Of a stretch of DNA of 64,000 nucleotides, positions 35,891 through 43,589 are shown one piece after another (position 1 is the stretch's first letter; each line of letters opens with the position of its first letter). The notes under the pieces are model-generated. The model did not search any database, was not told the DNA's origin, and saw nothing but the letters and a program-made list of their open reading frames with translations. The DNA is from Glycocaulis sp. (GTDB taxonomy: Bacteria; Pseudomonadota; Alphaproteobacteria; Caulobacterales; Maricaulaceae). The position numbers were made by a program, and so were the translations under genes. The DNA is taken from NCBI GenBank assembly GCA_022565665.1, contig JAIUMI010000002.1:1-64000 (forward strand), given 5' to 3'.

Positions 35891-36394
35891 TCACCCCACA
35901 GCGCCAGCAATCGTGCCCATAAGGCGGCGCGACCAGCCAAGGCCGAACGTGCGGAAATGGGCAAGATTGCCGTAGAGCACCATGCGCCGGGCACCGATCT
36001 CGCAGACCAGCTCGCGCGGATCGGCGGCCTTGGCCGCGCCCATCGTTATGGGACCGATAATCTCGTCCACACCGACGCCCAGCGCTTCCTGCAACAGGCG
36101 CGCAGCGCGTCCGGCCCCGTGATTGACGGCGGCATCAAACACGATCGCGTCCACGCCTTCGGGCAGCTCATCACAGCGGCATTGATCCCAGTAGCGCGCC
36201 TTGTAGATCTCGCCCGCTTCCGCTTTGGTCAGCGCCTTCACATCGGCCTTGGTAACGGCGCGCCCCCGCCAGCCCTGCAGGGTGGCCAGCGTAATGCCGA
36301 AATTGGTCGCCCCGCCCGGATCATCGGGGTGATCGACATAGCCGCCCTCCCACCGAAGCACGTGGTCAAGCGCGTTTGCAAACCGGCTGGCCAT
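35891..36394 (-). CDS. GH108 muramidase (TtsA/endolysin-like)
   Basis: This 167-residue protein has the GH108 catalytic motif E16-G-G-Y at the N-terminus, within RWEGGYVDHPDDPGGATNFG, and the family segment YKARYWDQCRC. A C-terminal peptidoglycan-binding-3-like region follows (IGARRMVLYGNLAHFRTFG). These enzymes cleave the glycan of peptidoglycan; homologues are phage endolysins or the muramidase of TtsA-type (type 10) secretion. There is no signal peptide, no holin and no phage gene nearby. It lies 50 bp after the Sel1-repeat gene. GGGAGAGAGATC precedes the ATG. Confidence 0.88.
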   Translation of the reverse strand: MASRFANALDHVLRWEGGYVDHPDDPGGATNFGITLATLQGWRGRAVTKADVKALTKAEAGEIYKARYWDQCRCDELPEGVDAIVFDAAVNHGAGRAARLLQEALGVGVDEIIGPITMGAAKAADPRELVCEIGARRMVLYGNLAHFRTFGLGWSRRLMGTIAGAVG

Positions 36395-36444
36395 GATCTC
36401 TCTCCCGCTACTGCATCAACAGACAGGGAGTATAACCCGGGCCA

Positions 36445-37698
36445 TCAGGGGCGGGGATAAATCCGGTAACGGTCGGCCACCCCGGCCAGCGCCTCGGCCT
36501 CCAGCCGGTCGAGTGTTTCCTCAGGCAGCACGTCCTCCAGGGCCGCTTCCAGACGTTCGCGCTGGGGGTCATCCTCAAGGCCGCCTTCCCGGGGATAACC
36601 GGCCCTGCGGACCCAGACATAGGCCCGCTCCAGATTGCGCACACGGCCCTGACCGGTGGCGAGCGCGAAGGCGTAGAGGAACTGGGCCTGGGCATCACCG
36701 GCCTCGGCGCCCTGCTCGGCCCAGTCCGCTGCGCGCTCAAAGCCTTCGCCGCTCTGCTCGGCGTCCTGCATCAGGATCAGCGCATACTCGCCCATGGCGC
36801 TGGGCAGGCCCATCTCGGCCGCCTCGCGCATGAGCTGACGGCCGCGTGCCGGATCGGCGGGCCCGCCCTCGCCGGTGATCAGCATTACCCCGGCAATCGC
36901 GGCAGAAGCGGCATCGCCCTCCTCGCCTGCCCGGATATACCAGGGCCGGGCGAGAGCGGGATCGTTGGGCCCGTGCACCCAGTCATCCAGTGCGGCGGCA
37001 TAGCTGGCAAAGGCGGCCAGATAGCCCGCTTCCGCCGACAGACGCAGCCAGTCCAGCGCCACGCCCGCCATGCCCGGATCGCCCTCTTCGATGAGAAAGC
37101 TGCCATATTCGTAGGCTGCTCGCGCATCGCCGGTTTCGGCCGCATCGCTCAAAAATCCGCGCGCCTGATGGGCTTGCAGCCCGCCCCGGCCCTCCCGCGC
37201 CAGCCGGGCGAGGATCACCATGGCATCGATATCGTCCTGTTCGGCGGCGCGGCGGAACCAGCGCACGGCAGCCGCCTCGTCAGCCTGGCCGGCAAGCCCG
37301 TGCAGCAGGATATGCCCGGCCAGCACCGCGCCGCGCGGTTCACCCGCCACGGCGGCGCGTTCGGCGTGAAGGCGCGCGCTGGCATAATCCCCGGTCATAT
37401 ACGCGGCAGAGGCCTGCGCCATGGCCTGATCGGACAGGGAGCGTTCTTCCACCGCCTCGCCGGAGCGCTCCCGCTCGATCTCGGCGGTCAGGCCCGGCGG
37501 CAGGGGCGGGCCTTCCACCTCCTGCGCGTGAGCGGGAAAGGTAAGGCTCAGGAGCCCAAGAGCTGCGAGAACGCCCTGACCGCCTCGACCGGGCCATCGT
37601 GATAGCCCCAGACGCCCGAAGAGACCGCGATGAAATCCGCGCCCGCCTCTATCACCGGCTTCGCATTGTCTGTCGTTATGCCGCCTATTGCCACGCAT
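36445..37698 (-). CDS. Sel1-repeat secreted protein
   Basis: This protein of up to 417 residues carries about seven Sel1-like TPR repeats of roughly 35 residues (for example AAVRWFRRAAEQDDIDAMV and GEEGDAASAAIAGVMLITGE). A hydrophobic signal-like segment at about 43-58 (VLAALGLLSLTFPAHA) precedes them. Sel1 proteins scaffold envelope complexes. The start is unclear: ATG 37698 gives a 40-residue arginine-rich leader and a 150-bp overlap with thiE. No ATG, GTG or TTG lies nearer the signal segment in this frame, so a rare start codon is possible. Confidence 0.75.
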   Translation of the reverse strand: MRGNRRHNDRQCEAGDRGGRGFHRGLFGRLGLSRWPGRGGQGVLAALGLLSLTFPAHAQEVEGPPLPPGLTAEIERERSGEAVEERSLSDQAMAQASAAYMTGDYASARLHAERAAVAGEPRGAVLAGHILLHGLAGQADEAAAVRWFRRAAEQDDIDAMVILARLAREGRGGLQAHQARGFLSDAAETGDARAAYEYGSFLIEEGDPGMAGVALDWLRLSAEAGYLAAFASYAAALDDWVHGPNDPALARPWYIRAGEEGDAASAAIAGVMLITGEGGPADPARGRQLMREAAEMGLPSAMGEYALILMQDAEQSGEGFERAADWAEQGAEAGDAQAQFLYAFALATGQGRVRNLERAYVWVRRAGYPREGGLEDDPQRERLEAALEDVLPEETLDRLEAEALAGVADRYRIYPRP

Positions 37699-38192
37699 GG
37701 GACCTCAAAAAGCTCGCTCCACCACTCGATGATATCAGGAGAAGCCGATGCCTTGGGCGATTTCGTGGCAGTTGTGTACATCGCGCCGAACGCGACATAG
37801 TCCGCGCCCTGTTCGGCGGCCGTCATGGCGAGGTGGCGGCTGTCATGGCAGGTCACGCCGACAATGCCGGTCTTGCCGACGCTAGCGCGCGCCTCGGCAT
37901 AAGACGCATCCTCCTGACCGATATGCACGCCGTCCATTCCGAACTGCGTGGCAAGGTCGGGCCGGTCATTCATCAGCACGGTGACACCGTGGCGTCTGGC
38001 GGCCTTCACCAGAGGCGGGACAAGACCGGGGAGCTGGTTCTCGGCATGATCCTTCAGGCGGATCTGTAAGACGCTCGCCACGTTCTCTGCCAGTACCGCA
38101 TCCAGCGTGGCGGCAAAGCCCGCATCAATGCGCGGCGGGGTGATGAGGTATAGCTGGCAGCGGGACAGCGTCTTACCCCTCCAGCCCCTCAT
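37548..38192 (-). CDS. thiE: Thiamine-phosphate synthase
   Basis: This 214-residue TIM-barrel enzyme condenses HMP-PP with thiazole phosphate. Motifs are LQIRLKD, NDRPDLATQFGMDGVHIGQED, YVAFGAMYTTATKSPKA and VAIGGITTDNA. The start is uncertain: ATG 38192 lies inside the fba end, but a CTG at about 38168, seven bases after GGAGGGG, could also serve. It follows fba with overlap, so the two are co-transcribed. No thiG, thiC or thiD is in the window. Confidence 0.92.
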   Translation of the reverse strand: MRGWRGKTLSRCQLYLITPPRIDAGFAATLDAVLAENVASVLQIRLKDHAENQLPGLVPPLVKAARRHGVTVLMNDRPDLATQFGMDGVHIGQEDASYAEARASVGKTGIVGVTCHDSRHLAMTAAEQGADYVAFGAMYTTATKSPKASASPDIIEWWSELFEVPCVAIGGITTDNAKPVIEAGADFIAVSSGVWGYHDGPVEAVRAFSQLLGS

Positions 38193-39195
38193 CCCATTCG
38201 CCGAGCGCGGCAAGGCCGTTCATGCGGGCGCGGTGGTTGAAGGCTTTCTGGCCGGCCTCGACATTCTTGCCGCCCCAGGCTTCCAGCGGGGCCGCCTGCA
38301 GCGCGCGGCCATAGGAGAAGGTCAGCGGCCAGGGCAGGTCAAAGCCCGCATTCATGATGTTGAGGTGCGCGGTCGCGTCCACATCGGACTGCCCGCCCGA
38401 CAGGAAGGCGATGCCCGGCACGGCCGCCGGCACGCAGTTCATCAGGCACTGCACCGTCATCTCGGCGACTTCCTCGCGGCTCGCCTGTCTGACGCACTCG
38501 GTGCCGGAAATGACCATGTTGGGCTTCAGGATCGTGCCTTCCAGCACCACGCCCTGTTCAAACAGCTCGGCATAGAGGCGCTTCAGGGTAAACTCGGTCA
38601 CCTCATAGCAGCGGTCGATATCATGGTCGCCGTCCATGATGACTTCCGGCTCCACGATGGGGACGATACCCGCTTCCTGACACAGCATCGCATAGCGGGC
38701 GAGCGCATGGGCATTGGCGTTTACGCAGTATTGCGACGGTACGCTCTCATCGCCCTTCATGCCGATATTGATGACGGCGCGCCATTTCGCAAAGCGGGCG
38801 CCCAGCTCGTAATATTCGGCGAGGCGCGCGCGCAGCCCGTCCAGCCTCTCGGTGATCATCTCGCCCGGCGCACCGGCCAGCGGCTTGGCGCCTGCATCGA
38901 CCTTGATGCCCGGCACCGCGCCCGATTTCGCGATCAGCTCAACCAGCGGCGTGCCGTCCCTGGCCTTCTGGCGGATGGTCTCGTCATAGAGGATCACGCC
39001 GGAAATGCGCTCCGACATGGCCGGTTCGGTGCGCAGCAGCATTTCGCGCCAGTCCCGGCGGGCGTCCTCGGTGGAGGTCAGCTTGATGGTGTCGAAGCGT
39101 TTCTTGATCGTGCCGGTGGATTCGTCCGCCGCCAGAATGCCCTTGCCCGGCGCAACCATGCGCAGCGCGGTTTCGTAGAGCGCATCAATATCCAT
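38173..39195 (-). CDS. fba: Class I fructose-bisphosphate aldolase
   Basis: This 340-residue aldolase has the N-terminal GKGILAADESTGTIKKRF, the barrel segment PIVEPEVIMDGDHD, and the Schiff-base lysine in LEGTILKPNMVISGTE. The class I (lysine) type is rarer among bacteria than class II. ATG 39195 has GGGGG eight bases upstream, and TTG codons just before it are less likely. It stands 26 bp behind pgk in the gap-pgk-fba operon and overlaps thiE. Confidence 0.95.
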   Translation of the reverse strand: MDIDALYETALRMVAPGKGILAADESTGTIKKRFDTIKLTSTEDARRDWREMLLRTEPAMSERISGVILYDETIRQKARDGTPLVELIAKSGAVPGIKVDAGAKPLAGAPGEMITERLDGLRARLAEYYELGARFAKWRAVINIGMKGDESVPSQYCVNANAHALARYAMLCQEAGIVPIVEPEVIMDGDHDIDRCYEVTEFTLKRLYAELFEQGVVLEGTILKPNMVISGTECVRQASREEVAEMTVQCLMNCVPAAVPGIAFLSGGQSDVDATAHLNIMNAGFDLPWPLTFSYGRALQAAPLEAWGGKNVEAGQKAFNHRARMNGLAALGEWDEGLEG

Positions 39196-39221
39196 CAACA
39201 ATTCCCCCGTGGTTTGAACGA

Positions 39222-40469
39222 TCAGGCTTCGCCTGCCTCATCAGGAATGACACCGGTTTCCTCAACCGTCTTTTGCCGCAAAACCCCGATGCCCGGAAGG
39301 GGTTTTCCTTCCAGCCATTCCAGAAACGCGCCACCGGCCGTGGACACAAACGTGAAACCACCCGCCACGCCGGCATGATTGAGGGCGGCCACCGTATCGC
39401 CTCCGCCCGCGACCGCAACCAGCCCGCCCTTGCGCACTTCCTCGGCGGCAAAGCGGGCAGCCTCGACCGTGCCGGTGTCGAACGGCACCATCTCGAATGC
39501 GCCGAGCGGACCGTTCCAGACCAGCGTCCTGGCATCGGAAATCACGTCCGCCAGCGCGTCAATGGTTTCCGGCCCGCAATCGAGGATCATCTCGTCGCGC
39601 GCGATTTCATCCAGGCCGGCCACACGGCGTGCCGCCTTGGCTTTCAGTTCGCGGGCCACCACCACATCGATCGGCAGGATGAGCTGGCAGCCGGACTTTT
39701 CCGCCGCCGCGAGAATCTCGCGCGCGGTGCCAAGCAGGTCCGGCTCGTGCAGGCTCTTGCCGATATCCACGCCCTTTGCGGCGAGGAAAGTGTTGGCCAT
39801 CGCCCCGCCGATGAAAAGCTGGTTCACCTTGGTCACCAGATTCGTCAGAAGGTCGATCTTGGTGGAAACCTTCGCTCCGCCGACAATCGCCAGCAGCGGG
39901 CGTTCGGGATTATGGAGCGCAGCCGTCACATGGTCGATCTCGCGCTGCAGGGAGAGGCCGGCAAAGGCCGGCAGGAGACGGGCCACGCCTTCGGTGGAGG
40001 CATGGGCGCGGTGCGCAGCGGAGAAGGCGTCGTTCACGTAGAGATCGCCCAGCGCGGCCAGTTCACTGGCAAATGTGGCATCGTTGGCCTCCTCGCCTGC
40101 ATGGAAGCGCGTGTTCTCCAGGAGCAGCACGCCGCCGTCCTTCAGATCGGCGACGGCCTTTTCTGCGAACCGGCCCGTGCAGTCGGCGGCAAAGGCCACC
40201 GGAGCTTCCAGCAGATCAGACAGCAGCTTCACGACGGGTTTGAGGCTCTGAGCGGGGTCAGGCTTGCCCTTGGGACGGCCGAAATGGGCGAGCAGGATCA
40301 CCTTTGCACCCTTTTCCGTCAGATGCTGGATGGTCGGCAGGGCGGCTTTCAGGCGTGTATCGTCGCTGACCTTGCCGTCAGCCATCGGCACGTTGAAATC
40401 CACGCGTACCAGTACGCGTTTTCCCGAAACCTCGGCGTCTTCCAGACGGGCAATCCTGCCTTCGCTCAT
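39222..40469 (-). CDS. pgk: Phosphoglycerate kinase
   Basis: This 415-residue glycolytic enzyme transfers phosphate from 1,3-bisphosphoglycerate to ADP. The N-terminal signature LVRVDFNVPMADGKVSDDTR and the hinge and nucleotide motifs LAIVGGAKVSTKIDLLTNL and VAVAGGGDTVAAL are all intact. GGAAGGG is the ribosome site. It lies 16 bp after gap and 26 bp before fba, giving the order gap-pgk-fba. Confidence 0.97.
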   Translation of the reverse strand: MSEGRIARLEDAEVSGKRVLVRVDFNVPMADGKVSDDTRLKAALPTIQHLTEKGAKVILLAHFGRPKGKPDPAQSLKPVVKLLSDLLEAPVAFAADCTGRFAEKAVADLKDGGVLLLENTRFHAGEEANDATFASELAALGDLYVNDAFSAAHRAHASTEGVARLLPAFAGLSLQREIDHVTAALHNPERPLLAIVGGAKVSTKIDLLTNLVTKVNQLFIGGAMANTFLAAKGVDIGKSLHEPDLLGTAREILAAAEKSGCQLILPIDVVVARELKAKAARRVAGLDEIARDEMILDCGPETIDALADVISDARTLVWNGPLGAFEMVPFDTGTVEAARFAAEEVRKGGLVAVAGGGDTVAALNHAGVAGGFTFVSTAGGAFLEWLEGKPLPGIGVLRQKTVEETGVIPDEAGEA

Positions 40470-40485
40470 GGCTATCGGCCCTTCC

Positions 40486-41496
40486 CTACAGAAGACGGCC
40501 CATGGCCACGGCTGTGTCGATCATGCGGCAGGCAAAGCCCCATTCATTATCATACCAGGTCATCACGCGGGCGAGCTTGCCGCCAATCACATTGGTCTTG
40601 TCGATGGCGACGATCGAGGAGCGCGGATCGTGATTATAGTCGATGGAAACGAGCGGCAGGCTGTCATAGCCCAGCACGCCGGCCATCGGACCATCTGCGG
40701 CCGCGCGGATGGCGGCATTGATCTCTTCGGCGCTGGTTTCCCTGCGCGGCGTGAACACCAGATCAATCACCGAGACATTGGGGGTCGGCACGCGGATGGC
40801 CGAACCATCGAGGCGGCCTTTGAGTTCGGGAAGCACCTCGCCCACCGCTTTAGCCGCGCCGGTCGTGGTTGGTACCATCGACATGGCAGCCGCGCGGGCG
40901 CGGTGCAGATCCTTGTGATTGCGGTCCAGCGTCGGCTGGTCGCCGGTATAGGCATGGATCGTCGTCATGTGCCCGTGCTCGATACCAATGGCATCATTGA
41001 GCACCTTGGCCACAGGCGCGAGCCCGTTCGTGGTGCATGAGGCGTTGGAGACGATGATGTCGTCTGCGGTGAGGCTGGCATGATTGACGCCGTAGACGAT
41101 TGTCTTGTCGGCATTCTTGGCAGGCGCGGAGCACAGCACGCGCTTGGCACCGGAGGTCAAATGGGCCGAAGCGCTGGCCTTGTCGTTGAACTTGCCGGTG
41201 CATTCCAGCACCAGATCCACGCCGAGATCCTTCCAGGGCAGTTGCAGCGGATCGCGGTTGGAGACCTTGGTGATCTTGCCGAAACCGGCGTCGAACCCGT
41301 CCTCGAACAGCTTGATGTCGCCGGGATAGCGGCCATGCACGCTGTCATATTTCAGGAGGTGCGCATTGACCTCCGGCGTTGCGCTGTCATTGACCGCCAC
41401 CACCTCGATCTCGTGCCAGCGCTTGTGCTCGAGCACCGCGCGAAGAGCCAGACGCCCGATCCGGCCAAACCCGTTTATCGCCACCCGAAGAGCCAT
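40486..41496 (-). CDS. gap: Glyceraldehyde-3-phosphate dehydrogenase, type I
   Basis: This 336-residue tetrameric enzyme has the Rossmann motif INGFGRIGR, the catalytic Cys in A-S-C154-T-T-N, and DNEWGFACRM at the C-terminus. The segment VNDSATPEVN replaces the usual VND(L/P) nucleotide-selecting region, so NAD preference is expected but not certain. AAGGAG lies before the ATG. It is the first gene of the gap-pgk-fba-thiE-Sel1 unit; the region up to argE has no recognisable terminator. Confidence 0.96.
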   Translation of the reverse strand: MALRVAINGFGRIGRLALRAVLEHKRWHEIEVVAVNDSATPEVNAHLLKYDSVHGRYPGDIKLFEDGFDAGFGKITKVSNRDPLQLPWKDLGVDLVLECTGKFNDKASASAHLTSGAKRVLCSAPAKNADKTIVYGVNHASLTADDIIVSNASCTTNGLAPVAKVLNDAIGIEHGHMTTIHAYTGDQPTLDRNHKDLHRARAAAMSMVPTTTGAAKAVGEVLPELKGRLDGSAIRVPTPNVSVIDLVFTPRRETSAEEINAAIRAAADGPMAGVLGYDSLPLVSIDYNHDPRSSIVAIDKTNVIGGKLARVMTWYDNEWGFACRMIDTAVAMGRLL

Positions 41497-41618
41497 GAAG
41501 CGCTCCTTGAAAATCCGTTAGAAACTTTTGGGAACCCTGCAGCGGCAGCTCCGCGCCGGGCAATTGCGCACGGGGTTTAGACCCTTCCCCGCCCCACGTC
41601 CATATGCCAGCGGCGTTG

Positions 41619-42776
41619 TTAAGCGCTCAGGCGCTGTTCCAGCTTTTTCAGAAAGGCGAGGCAGGCCTCAAGCTGGCTTACTTCAACGAACTCGTCGGGC
41701 TGGTGGGCCTGGTCGATATGGCCGGGCCCGCAGATCACCGAGGAGAAGCCGCCATCCTGAAACTGTCCGCCTTCGGTACCGTAGGAGACGACGCGCGGCG
41801 CGTTATCGCCGGTCAGGGCCCGCGCGATCATCTCCGCCTCGCCCTCATTCTCGGGCCGCAAGGGTGGCACGTTGGACATTTCGGTTACCGTCACACGGGC
41901 ACCCGGCGCGGTGCGGCGCATATCGGCTTCCACGTCAGCCGCGAGCGCGCGCAGGCTCCTTCCAAGTCCCGGCCCGTCATCCCAGGGCGCCGGGCGCATC
42001 AGGGCTTCAAACCAGGCGTCCTTCGCCAGGATATTCACCGCCGAGCCGCCGCCCATACGCCCGATGGTCAGCGTGCCAAAGGGCGGGTCGAACGGGCTGT
42101 CGGCCGGCGCCGCTGAACGCAAGGCTTCCGCCTCCCGGCGCAGGAAATCCATCAGGATGACGGCATTGGTTACCGCGCACGCGCCGGCATTCACCAGGCT
42201 GGAATGGGCTTCACGGCCGGTGATCTCCACACGCACCGAGTAGAGCCCCTTATGGCCGGTGACCACCTTCATTCCGGTCGGCTCGCCCACGATCACGGCG
42301 GAGGGCTTGGGATTGCCGGCAGCCATGGCACTGATCATGGACGGCGCGCCAAGACAGCCCACTTCCTCGTCATAGGAGATTGCGAAATGCACAGGGCGCT
42401 TGAGCGGCGCGGCGGCGAAATCCGGCGCAGCGGCCAGCGCGCAGGCCAGAAACCCCTTCATGTCGCACGTGCCGCGCCCGTAGAGCTTGCCGTCTTTCTC
42501 GGTCAGCACGAACGGGTCCGTCGACCAGTTCTGCCCGTCCACCGGCACCACATCGCTGTGCCCGGACAGGATCACCCCGCCATCGGCCTCAGGCCCGATA
42601 AAGGCGTGCAGATTGGACTTTTCGCCGTCTGCGCTTCCCACCCGCTCACAGCGCGCGCCCAGCCCTGTCAGATACCCTTCCACCCAGTCGATCAGCGCCA
42701 GGTTGGAATTGCGCGAGGTGGTATCGAACGCGATCAGGCGTTCCAGAATGGCGGCAGTATCGGAATAGCGGCTCAT
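41619..42776 (-). CDS. argE: Acetylornithine deacetylase
   Basis: This 385-residue M20 zinc peptidase-fold enzyme hydrolyses N-acetylornithine to ornithine in arginine synthesis. Metal ligands lie in SGH73SD75VVPVDGQ, D105 in YGRGTCDMKGFL, and YDEEVGCLGAP. Its ATG overlaps the FKBP gene stop (ATGA at 42776-42773). Related M20 amidohydrolases such as succinyl-diaminopimelate desuccinylase share these motifs; overall length and the TCDMKG motif favour ArgE. Confidence 0.9.
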   Translation of the reverse strand: MSRYSDTAAILERLIAFDTTSRNSNLALIDWVEGYLTGLGARCERVGSADGEKSNLHAFIGPEADGGVILSGHSDVVPVDGQNWSTDPFVLTEKDGKLYGRGTCDMKGFLACALAAAPDFAAAPLKRPVHFAISYDEEVGCLGAPSMISAMAAGNPKPSAVIVGEPTGMKVVTGHKGLYSVRVEITGREAHSSLVNAGACAVTNAVILMDFLRREAEALRSAAPADSPFDPPFGTLTIGRMGGGSAVNILAKDAWFEALMRPAPWDDGPGLGRSLRALAADVEADMRRTAPGARVTVTEMSNVPPLRPENEGEAEMIARALTGDNAPRVVSYGTEGGQFQDGGFSSVICGPGHIDQAHQPDEFVEVSQLEACLAFLKKLEQRLSA

Positions 42777-43486
42777 TCGCGGCCAGGTATCCCCAGAAGC
42801 TCCAGCTGGAAGACCAGCGCGGCATTGGGCGGGATAGGCCCGCCGGGCGTACCGCGCGCGCCATAGCCCAGCTCAGGCGCTATATAGAGCGTCCACTTCT
42901 CGCCCGTGCGCATCAGCGGCAGGGCTTCCACCCAGCCAGCGATCAGACGGTCGGACGGGAACTCGGCCGGCGCACCGCGCGCATAGGAGCTGTCAAACTC
43001 GGTGCCGTCGAGGAGCTGTCCGGCATAGTGCACGCGGACAATCTCACCGCTCACCGGCGAGGGATTGTCCGGCCCGGCCGCGCGCTCGACGCGGAATTGC
43101 AAACCCGAAGGCGTCTGGAACACGCAAGGCTGGAGCACATTCTCGGAGATGAACTGGTCAGCGATCGAGGCGTTGTAATCGGCGCTGGACTCTCCGTCCG
43201 CGCGGTCCCGCGGAACAAAAGCGTGCAGCGGCGCATCACCCGGCTCACAGCCACGCGCAGTGCGCAGCGTGCGCTGGAAGATCGCCTCGGCCTGTTCTTC
43301 CTCGCTTATGCCCTCGACGCGGGCGCGGAAGGCATCGGCATCTTCTTCCGGCTCAAGCGGGGACAGCTCGATGCCCACCGCCGCTTCTTCTTCGGTATCG
43401 ACCGGATCAACCGGAGTTTCCCCGTTCCCGCAGGCGGTCAGCAACAGGGCGGCAATCGAAACGGAAGCGGCGAGGGGCAAGCGCAT
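42773..43486 (-). CDS. FKBP-type peptidyl-prolyl isomerase lipoprotein
   Basis: This 237-residue protein has a lipoprotein signal with lipobox L16-T-A-C19, an acidic linker, a helical dimerisation-type region (ISEEEQAEAIFQRTLRTA) and a C-terminal FKBP domain (GEIVRVHYAGQLLDGTEFDS, ELGYGARGTPGGPIPPNAAL). It is predicted to be outer-membrane attached and periplasm-facing, assisting folding of exported proteins. The start at 43486 is chosen for the lipobox; ATG 43507 would lengthen the n-region. It is coupled to argE. Confidence 0.9.
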   Translation of the reverse strand: MRLPLAASVSIAALLLTACGNGETPVDPVDTEEEAAVGIELSPLEPEEDADAFRARVEGISEEEQAEAIFQRTLRTARGCEPGDAPLHAFVPRDRADGESSADYNASIADQFISENVLQPCVFQTPSGLQFRVERAAGPDNPSPVSGEIVRVHYAGQLLDGTEFDSSYARGAPAEFPSDRLIAGWVEALPLMRTGEKWTLYIAPELGYGARGTPGGPIPPNAALVFQLELLGIPGRE

Positions 43487-43531
43487 GGGATAAACGTCCT
43501 TCAGCATGAAAACTTGCCGTCACCATAAGAA

Positions 43532-43564
43532 ACCGCCCGGCAGGCGTCGAGCCTGCCGGGCGGT
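43532..43564 (-). terminator. Terminator of the downstream S9 peptidase gene
   Basis: A perfect 14-bp stem (ACCGCCCGGCAGGC and complement) with a 5-base loop is followed on the minus strand by TTCTTAT. It lies 25 bp after the peptidase stop. Confidence 0.88.
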
Positions 43565-43589
43565 GAAACTGCGATCCCTGAAGGACCGC

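Noticed and set aside
35891-36394. Prophage remnant
   Set aside because: Only one lysin-like gene is seen, with no capsid, integrase, holin or att site near.
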